DNA of 64,000 bases from Ruania alkalisoli (GTDB lineage Bacteria > Actinomycetota > Actinomycetes > Actinomycetales > Beutenbergiaceae): NCBI RefSeq assembly GCF_014960965.1, contig NZ_CP063169.1, positions 4,249,581-4,313,580 on the forward strand, given 5' to 3'. Positions within the stretch are counted from its first letter, which is position 1. The number at the start of each line of letters is the position of its first letter. The translations under genes were made by a program, and so were the position numbers. This document shows positions 42,115 through 51,307 of the stretch, one piece after another. Below the pieces are notes generated by a model. It was not told the origin of the DNA and searched no databases. It was given only the letters and a program-made list of their open reading frames with translations.

Positions 42115-42906
42115 ATGGATCTCGGACTGGCAGGCAAGAGAGCATTCGTGAGCGGCTCGACACAAGGGATCGGCTATGCGATCGCAGAGGCGCTGCTCCG
42201 AGAGGGGGCGTCGGTGATCGTCAACGGACGCGAGGAGGAGCGCGTGCGGGCGACAGTCGACGCACTTGGCGGCATCTTCCCTGGTGCGGACGTCACGGGC
42301 GTCGCAGCAGACTTCAGCGATCCGGACCAGGTCCGGCTATTGCTCGACCGTCTGGGCGCCATCGACATCCTCGTCAACAACGTCGGGGTGTTCGAGGTCA
42401 AGGAGTTCGCAGACATCTCCGACCAGGAGTGGCAACGCTACGTCGATATCAACGTGATGAGCGGCGTCCGGCTCTCCCGGCACGCCCTGGGCGGCATGCT
42501 CGACAGGGGCTGGGGGCGCATCCTCTTCATTGCCAGCGAATCGGGTGTGAACGTCCCCGCCGGGATGATCCACTACGGCACCACCAAGGCAGCGACCCTC
42601 GCACTGAGCAACGGCCTGGCCAAGCTCACCCGTGGCACCGAGGTCACGGTGAACACCATCCTCGGCGGGCCGACCTACTCCGACGGCGTCGCCGGAGTAG
42701 TCGAGCAGATCGCCCAAGCCCAGGGCGCGTCAACCGACGACGTCAAACGCACCATCGCCGCGGGCAACCAGACCTCGCTCGTGCAGCGCTTCCTCGATCC
42801 CGCCGAGATCGCCCATCTCGCGGTCTATCTCACGAGTCCCCTCTCCTCGGCCACCAACGGAGCCGCACTGCGCGCTGACGGGGGAACGCTCACGAGCACA
42901 CTGTAA
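42115..42906 (+). CDS. Short-chain dehydrogenase/reductase under MarR control
   Basis: 263 aa. Cofactor motif SGSTQGIG (about 13-20), NNVG at about 88-91 in place of NNAG, catalytic Ser, Tyr and Lys in IASESGVNVP and HYGTTKAA. The C-terminus GAALRADGGT is standard for classical SDRs. An Arg in VNGREEE favours NADP(H). Start uses GAGGAAGC. It is divergent from a MarR regulator with paired operators, so its substrate is probably the ligand of that regulator, perhaps an aldehyde or quinone; not established. Confidence 0.92.
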   Translation: MDLGLAGKRAFVSGSTQGIGYAIAEALLREGASVIVNGREEERVRATVDALGGIFPGADVTGVAADFSDPDQVRLLLDRLGAIDILVNNVGVFEVKEFADISDQEWQRYVDINVMSGVRLSRHALGGMLDRGWGRILFIASESGVNVPAGMIHYGTTKAATLALSNGLAKLTRGTEVTVNTILGGPTYSDGVAGVVEQIAQAQGASTDDVKRTIAAGNQTSLVQRFLDPAEIAHLAVYLTSPLSSATNGAALRADGGTLTSTL

Positions 42907-42963
42907 GGAGCGTGCGACACCGGAGCGGGCCGCGGGGAGGGCGCGTCGAGTGGATAACGGCGC

Positions 42964-43437
42964 TCAGGCGCCGGACTTCTCCCGCACCTGCCGCTTGATC
43001 CGCGCCAGCATCCCGCCCATCCCGCGCAGGCGCAGCGGGGTGATGGCGCGAGACAGGCCGAGCCGGTCGGAGACGTCGTCGGGCACCGCAAGCACCTCGG
43101 CAGCGGTCAGCCCGTCCAGGCCCTCGTGCAGGATGCCAGCGAACCCACGCGTGGTCGGGGCCTCCGCGGGAGCGGAGAAGAACAGGCGCACGACGGCGTC
43201 CGTTCCGTTCCCGCCGCCGTCGCCTTCCAGCTCGGTCACCAAGAAGATCGGCGACTGGCACTCCGGCACCGGCTCCAGCAGCTCCGGGTGCTCGGCGTAC
43301 CGCTCCGGGAGTTCGGGCAGCCCCTCGCTGAACTCCAGCAGAAGCTGCAGCCGGTCCGGTTCGCCGAGGGCGTTGAAGTCCTCAACGATCGCCGCGAGCG
43401 CCTCCGGGAGCGGCGCGGGTGCTGCGCTTTGGCTCAT
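42964..43437 (-). CDS. sufE: SufE family sulfur acceptor
   Basis: 157 aa. SufE fold with the acceptor Cys60 in [10 protein letters not shown], followed by [21 protein letters not shown] and the Leu/Gly-rich C-terminal [11 protein letters not shown]. SufE proteins take persulfide sulfur from a cysteine desulfurase and hand it on for Fe-S assembly. Its start overlaps the stop of a rhodanese-type sulfurtransferase gene (ATGA), so the two sulfur carriers are coupled. This pairing without sufS is common in actinobacteria. Confidence 0.93.
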   Translation of the reverse strand: MSQSAAPAPLPEALAAIVEDFNALGEPDRLQLLLEFSEGLPELPERYAEHPELLEPVPECQSPIFLVTELEGDGGGNGTDAVVRLFFSAPAEAPTTRGFAGILHEGLDGLTAAEVLAVPDDVSDRLGLSRAITPLRLRGMGGMLARIKRQVREKSGA

Positions 43438-44345
43438 CGAGCAGGCACCTCGCTGGGCACCTCACCAGGCTGCTCCCCACGCACGATCGGCACGCGCACC
43501 GCGTTGCCCCACTCGGTCCAGGAGCCGTCGTAGTTGCGGACGTGGGGGAACCCGAGCAGGTGGGAGAGCACGAACCAGGTGTGACTGGAACGCTCACCGA
43601 TCCGGCAGTACGCGATCACCGGTTCCTGCGGGCTCAGGCCCTTCTCGTGCCGGTAGATCTCCTCCAGCTCCGTGCGGGACTTGAACGTACCGTCCTCGTT
43701 CGCCGCTCGAGCCCACGGCACGGACTGCGCACCGGGGATGTGACCGCCGCGCAGGCTGCCCTCGTCGGGGTAGTCCGGCATGTGGGTGCGCTCGCCGGTG
43801 TACTCCGGCAATGAGCGCACGTCGACGAGCTGGCCGCCGAGGAAGCCGAGCACGTCCTCCTTGAAGGCACGGACCACCGTGTCCTCGCGCTCCACCACGG
43901 GGTAGTCCGTGGGCTGTGGGCTCGGCACCTCCTTGGTGAAGTCGCGACCCTCGGCCACCCACAGGGCGCGGCCGCCGTCGAGCAGGCGTACGTCCGGGTG
44001 CCCGAACAGGGTGAACACCCACAGGGCGTAGGCCGCCCACCAGTTGTTCTTGTCGCCGTAGATCACCACGGTGGTGTCGCGGCTGATCCCCTTGGCCGCC
44101 ATCAGGGCGGCAAATCCCTCACCGTCGACGTAGTCGCGGGTGACGGGGTCATTGAGGTCGGTGTGCCAGTCGATCTTCACTGCGCCGGGGATGTGACCGG
44201 TGTCGTAGAGCAGCACGTCCTCATCCGACTCGACCACGACCAGGCCCGGGTCACCGAGGTGCTCGGCGAGCCAGTCGGTGCTGACCAGGCGCTCGGGGTG
44301 GGCGTAGGCGGTGAACTTCTCGGCGTCGTCGTACGGGAGCGGCAT
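43434..44345 (-). CDS. Two-domain rhodanese-type sulfurtransferase
   Basis: 303 aa tandem rhodanese. The first domain (about 20-135) lacks a catalytic Cys and carries GDKNNWWAA at the loop; the second (about 170-290) has the active loop CRIGERS (Cys247). CRxGxRS-type loops belong to thiosulfate or mercaptopyruvate sulfurtransferases; Gly and Arg here suggest thiosulfate use, but loop-based assignment is weak. Start 44345 has AGGAGGAAC. First gene of the pair with sufE. Confidence 0.93.
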   Translation of the reverse strand: MPLPYDDAEKFTAYAHPERLVSTDWLAEHLGDPGLVVVESDEDVLLYDTGHIPGAVKIDWHTDLNDPVTRDYVDGEGFAALMAAKGISRDTTVVIYGDKNNWWAAYALWVFTLFGHPDVRLLDGGRALWVAEGRDFTKEVPSPQPTDYPVVEREDTVVRAFKEDVLGFLGGQLVDVRSLPEYTGERTHMPDYPDEGSLRGGHIPGAQSVPWARAANEDGTFKSRTELEEIYRHEKGLSPQEPVIAYCRIGERSSHTWFVLSHLLGFPHVRNYDGSWTEWGNAVRVPIVRGEQPGEVPSEVPAR

Positions 44346-44565
44346 GAGCGGTTCCTCCTGGCGGGTTGCTCCGATGGGCACTGGTTCGATCTTCTCACCG
44401 CCCTCCGGGCTGCTCCAAAGCCTCCGCCCGGGTCCACATCGTGGTCACTGGCACACACTGCTTTCCATCTGAACCATCTCCGGCAGACATGACACATGTC
44501 CGGCCCCGCCGACGGTGCCTCACACTGCCGCAGGTGTGTCAGTCAGACGGCTGCGGCGGAGGAAG

Positions 44566-45057
44566 ATGGCGGACATGATCACCACAACGGATCGGCGCCA
44601 CCTGCGCCGCTGCGTGGACCTGGCCCGCACCGCCCTGGAAGCCGGGGACGAGCCGTTCGGCTCCGTACTCGTCGCGGCCGACGGGCGCGAGCTGTTCGCC
44701 GACCACAACCACGTGGCCGGTGGCGACCATACGCAGCACCCCGAGTTCGCCATCGCCCGGTGGGCGGCCCAGAATCTTGGCTCCGCGGACCGCGCGAGCG
44801 CCACCGTCTACACCTCGGGCGAGCACTGCCCAATGTGCGCGGCCGCGCACGGATGGGTCGGCCTGGGCCGGATCGTCTACGCCAGCAGCTCGGCACAACT
44901 GACCGCCTGGCACACCGAGTGGGGCATCCCGCCCGGCCCCGTACGGGCGCTACCCATCACGCACGTGGTACCGGGCGCCGTCGTGGATGGGCCCGACCCG
45001 CACCTCGCGGACGAGGTGCGGAACCTGCACCGACGGCTCCTCGGCCTCACGCCATAG
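44566..45057 (+). CDS. Nucleoside/tRNA-type deaminase (CDA fold)
   Basis: 163 aa zinc deaminase: HPE (His58, Glu60) replaces the usual HAE, and the zinc cysteines are Cys88 and Cys91 in CPMC. DEPFGSVLV is the normal substrate-pocket strand. Length and motifs fit guanine, cytosine or tRNA-adenosine deaminase relatives; the TadA anchor is not clear, so a small-molecule substrate is likelier. GGAGG lies only 3 bases before ATG 44566; ATG 44575 is equally possible. The last codons and stop belong to the first copy of a 91-bp tandem duplication. Confidence 0.85.
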   Translation: MADMITTTDRRHLRRCVDLARTALEAGDEPFGSVLVAADGRELFADHNHVAGGDHTQHPEFAIARWAAQNLGSADRASATVYTSGEHCPMCAAAHGWVGLGRIVYASSSAQLTAWHTEWGIPPGPVRALPITHVVPGAVVDGPDPHLADEVRNLHRRLLGLTP

Positions 45058-45238
45058 CCTTCTTCGCGCGATCCCTGCGGTGCCTCGCTCCACCGCACCT
45101 CCTGGCGTCGGCACGCCTCCGCGGGGGCTCCTCGGCCTCACGCCATAGCCCTCTTCGCGCGATCCCTGCGGTGCCTCGCTCCACCGCACCTCCTGGCGTC
45201 GGCACGCCTCCGCGGGGGCTCCTCGGCCTCACGCCATA
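45036..45238. repeat. 91-bp tandem duplication between convergent genes
   Basis: Unit 1 (45036-45126) and unit 2 (45127-45217) differ at one base; a third partial copy (45218-45238) follows. Unit 1 starts inside the deaminase 3' end, and the partial third copy covers the 3' end of ktrA. Each full unit contains a hairpin TGCGGTG-N8-CACCGCA (45076-45097 and 45167-45188) and a smaller GGCGT-N4-ACGCC, so a terminator has been duplicated. Confidence 0.95.
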
Positions 45239-45924
45239 TCGATGAAGCGCTCGGCCTTCTCCGCCGGTCCCACCACGATCACCTTGTCGCCCCAGTCCAG
45301 CACCGTGTCGCCATCGGCGTGCGCCCACCCGGCGTCCCGCTTGCGGACGGCGGTCACGTTCAGGTTGTGCTTGGAGCGCAGCCCGATCGTGGCGATCGAG
45401 GAGCCCACCAGCGACGGCGGCACCGTGGCGGTGATCATCGCGAAACCTCCCCCGAGATCCTGGTAGTCGGCGATCGACCCGCGGAGCAAGTGCGCCACCC
45501 GCCGACCCATGTCCGACTCCGGGTAGACCACATGGTGCACCCCGATCTGCTCAAGGATCTGACCGTGCGGGTCGGTGATCGCCTTCGCCCACACCTTGCC
45601 GATGCCGAAGCGAACGAACCACGAGGCGGTCAGGATGGAGGCCTCAAGGTCGCTGCCGATCCCCACGACCGCATGCGTGAAGTCCGGCACGGCGAGCTGG
45701 TCGAGCACTTCCTTCTTGGTGGAGTCAGCGCGCACCACGTGCGTCAGCACCCCGCTGAGCTCCTGGACGATCTCCGGGTTGGTGTCGATGCCGAGCACGT
45801 CCACGCCCGCCTGCGCGAGCTCGATCGCCAGGGCTCTGCCGAAGCGGCCGAGCCCGGCCACCACCACCGAGTCCGAAGGGCTCAGGGACGTGCGGGGAGC
45901 TCCCCCGCGAATGTTCTCAGCCAA
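45229..45924 (-). CDS. ktrA: Potassium uptake regulatory subunit KtrA
   Basis: 231 aa: N-terminal RCK/NAD-binding fold with VVAGLGRFGRALA (about 20-32) and the acidic residue after strand two (GIDTNPE), followed by an RCK_C domain (about 145-231). A single RCK unit of this length is KtrA rather than the doubled TrkA. It binds nucleotides and gates KtrB. Its start overlaps the ktrB stop by 8 bp. The 3' end extends into the tandem duplication. Confidence 0.93.
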   Translation of the reverse strand: MAENIRGGAPRTSLSPSDSVVVAGLGRFGRALAIELAQAGVDVLGIDTNPEIVQELSGVLTHVVRADSTKKEVLDQLAVPDFTHAVVGIGSDLEASILTASWFVRFGIGKVWAKAITDPHGQILEQIGVHHVVYPESDMGRRVAHLLRGSIADYQDLGGGFAMITATVPPSLVGSSIATIGLRSKHNLNVTAVRKRDAGWAHADGDTVLDWGDKVIVVGPAEKAERFIDMA

Positions 45925-47308
45925 CGATCGGCCTTTCCTTAGGAAGTTCGAACATGAGCTTGCGGGTCCGCAAAGCCAACGCGGAACCGATGGTGATCGG
46001 CCCGAGCCGGCCCACGAACATGATCGCGACCAGGAGCAGGTGGGCGCCGGTGGGCAGATCGGCCGTAATACCTGTGGACAGGCCCACGGTGCCGAACGCC
46101 GAGACCACCTCGAACAGGATCTGATCCAGGCTGAACGACGTGGCGATCAGCAGGATCCAGGTGCCCAGCACCACCACCGCCACCGCCAGCAGCGCCACCG
46201 TGATCGCTTCCCGGTGCACCGCACGGGAGAGCCTGCGGCCGAAGATGTTCACCGCCGTCTCCCCGCGCAGCTCGGTGACGATGATGAAGAACAGCACGAG
46301 GAAGGTCGTCACCTTCACACCACCCGCCGTGCCGGCCGGGCCGCCGCCGATGAACATCAGCAGATCCTGAGTGAACAATGCCTGCGTACTCATCGCACCG
46401 GTGTCGATGGCATTGAAACCCGCCGTCCGCGTCATGACGGCGGAGAAGAAGCCGAGCAGCAGCTTGCCGCCCACCTCGTGCGCGCCGAGAGTGTCCGGGT
46501 TGTCCCACTCCAGCGCCGTCAGAGTGATCGTGCCGAGCACGAGCAGCGCGACGCTGCCAAGGATGACCAGCTTGGTGTGCATGCTCCACTGTTCCGGCAC
46601 CCGGATGTGCTTGCGCAACTCGAACAGCACCGGGAAACCGAGGCCGCCGATGATCACCGCGCAGGCCACCGGAATCAGCACCCAGGGGTCGGTCGCGTAG
46701 CCCATCAGCGAGTCGCTGTCGAGCGCGAAGCCGGCGTTGTTGAACGCCGAGATGGCAGTGAATACGCCCTTCCAGACGGCGGCCGGCCCATTCATCTCGT
46801 ACGTCACCAGGAAGCGGGTGACCAGGATGAGGGCGACCAGCCCCTCGATGGCGATGCTCATCTTGGCCACACCGAGCACCACGCTACGCACATCACCGAT
46901 GCCGACGGCGCGCACCGACGCACTGGCCACGAGGCGACTGCGCAGACCGAGCCTGCGGGCCATCAGGATCGCCAGCAGGGAGGCCGCCGTCATGATGCCC
47001 AACCCGCCGATCTGGATCAGGACGGCGATCACCGCCTCCCCGAAACCGCTCCAGTAGACCGGGGTGTCCACCACGATCAGCCCCGTCACGCAGACGGCGG
47101 ACGTCGCCGTGAACAGCGCCTCTTCCCACGTCGGCAGACCCGCCGCGGGATCGGCCACGGACACCGGAAGCATGAGGAGCCCGGTACCGATGGCGATCGC
47201 CGCCGCGAACCCGAGCGCGAGCACCTTGGCAGGGTGCTGGGGCACCGGGAGGGCGCGTATGGCGCTCCGGACCGCGCGGCGAGCGCGCGACGGGCCTGCA
47301 GTAGACAC
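45917..47308 (-). CDS. ktrB: Potassium uptake membrane subunit KtrB
   Basis: 463 aa TrkH/KtrB-type translocator with four repeated helix-pore-helix units, each with a filter Gly: TSAVCVTGL, ISAFNNAGF, TRTAGFN and FGTVGLSTG. Works with KtrA for Na+-driven K+ uptake. GTG 47308 is chosen because TACGTT (47316-47321) lies 7 bases upstream; a TTG at 47317 is the alternative. With the nearby NhaA gene this makes a K+/Na+ homeostasis block. Confidence 0.93.
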   Translation of the reverse strand: MSTAGPSRARRAVRSAIRALPVPQHPAKVLALGFAAAIAIGTGLLMLPVSVADPAAGLPTWEEALFTATSAVCVTGLIVVDTPVYWSGFGEAVIAVLIQIGGLGIMTAASLLAILMARRLGLRSRLVASASVRAVGIGDVRSVVLGVAKMSIAIEGLVALILVTRFLVTYEMNGPAAVWKGVFTAISAFNNAGFALDSDSLMGYATDPWVLIPVACAVIIGGLGFPVLFELRKHIRVPEQWSMHTKLVILGSVALLVLGTITLTALEWDNPDTLGAHEVGGKLLLGFFSAVMTRTAGFNAIDTGAMSTQALFTQDLLMFIGGGPAGTAGGVKVTTFLVLFFIIVTELRGETAVNIFGRRLSRAVHREAITVALLAVAVVVLGTWILLIATSFSLDQILFEVVSAFGTVGLSTGITADLPTGAHLLLVAIMFVGRLGPITIGSALALRTRKLMFELPKERPIVG

Positions 47309-47430
47309 GAGTGGCAACGTAGACCTGACTGCGTGCGGGCGCCAACCGCTGGGCGCAGGAGGTGGCCGGAGTCACACCGACCGCGCACCGACTGACACAG
47401 CGGGACCAGTGTGGACGGCGGACTCGCCGA

Positions 47431-48762
47431 TCAGTCCCCGCTGTCCTGGCGCCGCGTCTCCGTCGGGATGGGACCCGGGTCGGGGTCGATCAGGCCGGTC
47501 TCCTCGTCCGGGTCACCGATGTCGGTGCCCTCGGAGTCGAGCACACCGTCCTCATTCATGTCCCGGCTGCGCTTCTCGCCGGCATCCCAGCGCAGCGTGA
47601 TCGCGGCCAACACGGCAGCCACCAGCGATGCGGCGAGGATCGCTGCTTTCGCCCCGGAGGTGTGCTCGGAGTCGGTGAAGGAGAGCTCGGCGATCAGCAA
47701 CGCCACCGTGAACCCGATCCCTGCCAGCAGACCCACCGGGAGCAGGTCGCGCACACCGATCCGGTCCGGAAGCCGCAGCGGCGTGATCTTGGTGACCACC
47801 CAGGTCACACCGAGCACACCGAGCACCTTCCCGACCACCAGGCCCAGCACGATCGCCAGTACCACCGGCTGGCCAAGGATGGTGCCAACGCCGCCACCGT
47901 CGACCACGGAGACCCCGGCGGAGAAGAACGCGAAGACCGGCAGCGCGATCCCGGCGGAGATCGGCTTGATGTGGTGCTCGAGCTCGTGCGTGCGGGTGTG
48001 CTCTTCCCCGTGCCGGATGATCGCCGGCACTGTCAGGCCCAGCAGTACGCCCGCGATCGTGGCGTGGATACCCGCTTCGTGCATGAACGCCCAGGCCACC
48101 AGTGCCAGCGGTAGCAGCAGGTACCAGCGCATCACCTTCATCCGCACCAGCACAGCGAAGACGGCCACCGCGGCGAGTGCCACGGCCAGGTACTGCAGGT
48201 GGAGCTCGTCGGTGTAGAACACGGCGATCACCACGATGGCGAGCAGGTCGTCCACCACGGCGAGGGTGAGCAAGAAGGTTCGCAGGGCAGAGGGCAGGCC
48301 GCGGCCGAAGACAGCCAGCACGGCGAGCGCGAAAGCGATGTCGGTGGCGGCGGGGATCGCCCAGCCGCTCAGCGCGCCCGGGTCACCAGCGAGAACCACC
48401 ACGGCGGCGTAGATGGCGGCAGGGACGGCCATGCCACCCACGGCAGCAAGCATCGGCACCCCTGCCTGCTTCACATCACGCAGGCTTCCTGCCACGAACT
48501 CATGTTTGAGCTCGACGCCCACCACGAAGAAGAAGATGGCCAGCAGCCCATCGGCTGCCCAGGTGCCGAGTGAGAGATCCAGGTGGATCGCACTCGGACC
48601 CACCACGAGCTCGGTGAGCGAGAAATAGGACTCCCGGGCCGGGGAGTTCGCCCAGACCAAGGCGAGTACGGCGGCTCCGATGAGGAGGAAGCCCCCGGTG
48701 GTCTCCTGAGTCACCCAGGAACGGGCGCGGTCTCGACGTGACGGATTGCTGGTGGACGGCAT
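47431..48762 (-). CDS. nhaA: Na+/H+ antiporter NhaA with EF-hand-like tail
   Basis: 443 aa, about twelve membrane helices. Ion-binding Asp171-Asp172 in VVDD and TD (140-141) of the crossing assembly are conserved. After the last helix comes a 46-residue acidic cytoplasmic tail whose residues 401-412 (DMNEDGVLDSEG) match the calcium-loop pattern DxNxDGxxD..E. NhaA homologues usually end soon after the final helix, so the tail is unusual. Start has CAGGAG four bases before the ATG; a palindrome CCTGTACAGG (48766-48775) overlaps that region. Confidence 0.93.
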   Translation of the reverse strand: MPSTSNPSRRDRARSWVTQETTGGFLLIGAAVLALVWANSPARESYFSLTELVVGPSAIHLDLSLGTWAADGLLAIFFFVVGVELKHEFVAGSLRDVKQAGVPMLAAVGGMAVPAAIYAAVVVLAGDPGALSGWAIPAATDIAFALAVLAVFGRGLPSALRTFLLTLAVVDDLLAIVVIAVFYTDELHLQYLAVALAAVAVFAVLVRMKVMRWYLLLPLALVAWAFMHEAGIHATIAGVLLGLTVPAIIRHGEEHTRTHELEHHIKPISAGIALPVFAFFSAGVSVVDGGGVGTILGQPVVLAIVLGLVVGKVLGVLGVTWVVTKITPLRLPDRIGVRDLLPVGLLAGIGFTVALLIAELSFTDSEHTSGAKAAILAASLVAAVLAAITLRWDAGEKRSRDMNEDGVLDSEGTDIGDPDEETGLIDPDPGPIPTETRRQDSGD

Positions 48763-48935
48763 ATGGCTCCTGTACAGGGGTCGGGCGCTGCAGAGGGTCG
48801 CTGCGGCTCTGCCGACCAGACTTCCCGGCGCACCGCGTGACAGTCTACCGATCGGCGTGCGCGGGTGTCAGGCACGACGGGAACAACCGGTCTCGTCCGG
48901 ACGTTGGGCACCTGGCCGGATCGAAAGGGGAACCC

Positions 48936-51293
48936 GTGAAGCACGAGCTCGAGTCCGAACAGCAGTACCTCGATCTGCTCTACCGGCGCGTGGAGGCCCA
49001 GCGAGCCGAGGTCACCGACCAGCTGGCCCGGACCCGCCGCTCCGATGCCGACGGACCGGCTGACCTGCTGGACCGGGACACCCGGGTAGCGCGCCTGCAA
49101 GAGCGGGCGAGGGCGCTCGACCATGCCGAGCATGGCCTGTGCTTCGGTCGCCTGGACCGGCAGGACGGCAGCACCACGTACATCGGCCGGATGGGACTGC
49201 GGTCGGCGGACCTGGAGCCGTTGCTGGTGGACTGGCGCGCTCCGGCGGCGGCCGATTTCTATACCGCGACGGCGCGCAGCGGGTCCGGCGTCGTGCGGCG
49301 CCGCCACCTGCGCACCCGGGGGCGCACCGTCGTCGGACTCAACGATGAACTCCTGGGCGACGGCCACCAGGACTCGACCTTCGTCGGTGAGGGTGCCCTG
49401 ATGGAGGCCCTGACGGCGGAGCGAACCGGCCGTATGCACGAGATCGTGGCCACCTTGCAGGCCGAGCAGGACGAGATCATCCGATCCTCACCCGACGGGG
49501 TACTCGTCGTACAGGGCGGGCCAGGCACCGGCAAGACCGCGGTGGCACTGCATCGCACGGCCTACCTGCTCTACACCCACCCGACGATCGCCGAACGCGG
49601 AGTGCTCGTGCTCGGGCCGAGCCCCACGTTCCTCGACTACATCCACGACGTGCTGCCCTCGCTCGGTGAGACGCACGCGGTGCTGGCCACGGTGGACTCA
49701 CTGGTGCCGGGCATCATTGCCACCCGTGCCGAGCTTCCGGCCACGGCCACAGTGAAGGCACGACCGGTGATGGCCCAACTGGTGGCGGCCGCGGTGCGCG
49801 ACCGGCAGGGTCACCAGGGCAACCGGGCGGGCCAGGGCAGCCAGGGAGGTGTCACCTTCACCTATCAAGGCGACGACTACCGGCTCACGACGGCGGTGCT
49901 CGACCACGCCGTCGAACGCGCGCGGCACGTGGGGTACCCGCACAACGTCGCACGGCACACCTTCCGTACGACCGTGCTCGACCACGTGGTCGAACTGGTG
50001 CTTGCCCGCGAGCAGGCGCTGTACGACTCCACCGACTCCGGGTTCGAAGAGGAGATCAGCCGGCTCGATCGTGCCCTGGCGCGCGGCGAGGACCACCTGC
50101 CGGCGAAGGTGGAGGGCGCAGGCACCGAGGTGACCGGACTCGCGGCACGGCACGAGGCACCGAGACTGCGCCGCGAACTCACCGCGGACCCGGCCTTCGC
50201 ACGAGTACTGGACGACCTGTGGCCCGTCCTCACCCCGGAGTCATTGCTGGAAGACCTGTTGACCGATCGTTCCCGGCTCGCCAGGGCTGCAGCCGGACTG
50301 CTGGAAACCCACGAACAGCAAGCGCTGCTACGCCCCGCCGGAGCGGGGTGGACCAGCGGGGACGTGCCCTTGCTGGACGAGGCCGCCGAACTGCTCGGTG
50401 AGGACGAGTCCGTCCGGGAAGCCAACGCCCAGGCCCAGCGCGAGGCGGGGATTCGCTACGCGCAGCGCGTGATCGCCGCCAGCGGCGGTGGCATGGCACA
50501 GGCCGTCTCCGCTGAGGAGCTGGCGGGGCGGTTCGCCGAACGCGACACCCGCCCGTTGGCCGAGCGGGCTGCGGCCGACCGATCCTGGGCGTACGGGCAC
50601 GTGATCGTGGATGAGGCCCAAGAGTTGACGCACATGCAGTGGCGGATGGTGCTACGCCGGGTGCCGAGCGGGTCGATGACCGTGGTCGGGGATGTGCACC
50701 AGGCGTCGGCCGTCGCCGGGACGACCTCGTGGGCAGAGCTGGCCGATCAGTTCGGGCACCGTCGCTGGCGGCACACGGAACTGACGATCAGCTACCGCAC
50801 CCCGGAGCCGATCATGGCCGCTGCGCACGAGCTGCTGCGCACGCTCCATCCGGATGCCACCGCGCCGGTCTGCGCACGCAGCACCGGGGAGAAGCCGTGG
50901 GTGCGCACCACGAGAGGTGACCTTGCCGCCGAGGTGGGGGCCGCCGTCGTGAACGAGATGGCGCAGCTGGACGGGACGTTCGCTGTGATCGTGCCACCGG
51001 AGCGGCTGGTGGAGTACGCCATGGCGACCGAGCTCGCAGTTCCCGGCACCACGTTCGGGCCGGACGCGCGCACCGACGGTGCCTCCGGCTGTGTGGTGCT
51101 CACGCCGCTGCAGGCGAAGGGGCTGGAGTTCGACGGGGTGCTGGTGGTGGATCCGGCGGCGATCCTGGCCGGCGGGACCAGCAGCGGTCCGTCGAACTCC
51201 AGCGCCTTGTACGTGGCGATGACCCGGCCGACGACGCGTCTGGGGATACTCTGCGGGCCGCAGGTTCCCGAAGAACTGGTGCACCTGGTCTGA
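48936..51293 (+). CDS. helD: HelD-like UvrD-family helicase
   Basis: 785 aa. N-terminal antiparallel coiled coil (about 1-60; HELESEQQYLDLLYRRVEAQ) that in HelD inserts into RNA polymerase, Walker A GGPGTGKT (194-201), motif II VDEAQE in IVDEAQELTHMQ, and C-terminal superfamily 1 motifs including YVAMTRPT. HelD proteins use ATP to release stalled or inactive RNA polymerase; this matches the actinobacterial class. A Gly/Gln-rich stretch (QGHQGNRAGQGSQGG) is inserted in domain 1A. GTG 48936 has an AAAGGGGAA site. Confidence 0.88.
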   Translation: MKHELESEQQYLDLLYRRVEAQRAEVTDQLARTRRSDADGPADLLDRDTRVARLQERARALDHAEHGLCFGRLDRQDGSTTYIGRMGLRSADLEPLLVDWRAPAAADFYTATARSGSGVVRRRHLRTRGRTVVGLNDELLGDGHQDSTFVGEGALMEALTAERTGRMHEIVATLQAEQDEIIRSSPDGVLVVQGGPGTGKTAVALHRTAYLLYTHPTIAERGVLVLGPSPTFLDYIHDVLPSLGETHAVLATVDSLVPGIIATRAELPATATVKARPVMAQLVAAAVRDRQGHQGNRAGQGSQGGVTFTYQGDDYRLTTAVLDHAVERARHVGYPHNVARHTFRTTVLDHVVELVLAREQALYDSTDSGFEEEISRLDRALARGEDHLPAKVEGAGTEVTGLAARHEAPRLRRELTADPAFARVLDDLWPVLTPESLLEDLLTDRSRLARAAAGLLETHEQQALLRPAGAGWTSGDVPLLDEAAELLGEDESVREANAQAQREAGIRYAQRVIAASGGGMAQAVSAEELAGRFAERDTRPLAERAAADRSWAYGHVIVDEAQELTHMQWRMVLRRVPSGSMTVVGDVHQASAVAGTTSWAELADQFGHRRWRHTELTISYRTPEPIMAAAHELLRTLHPDATAPVCARSTGEKPWVRTTRGDLAAEVGAAVVNEMAQLDGTFAVIVPPERLVEYAMATELAVPGTTFGPDARTDGASGCVVLTPLQAKGLEFDGVLVVDPAAILAGGTSSGPSNSSALYVAMTRPTTRLGILCGPQVPEELVHLV

Positions 51294-51307
51294 TCAGCTG
51301 CCCCCGA

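Noticed and set aside
45036-45238. Possible mobile element ends
   Set aside because: Direct tandem copies without terminal inverted repeats or a transposase; a simple duplication explains them.
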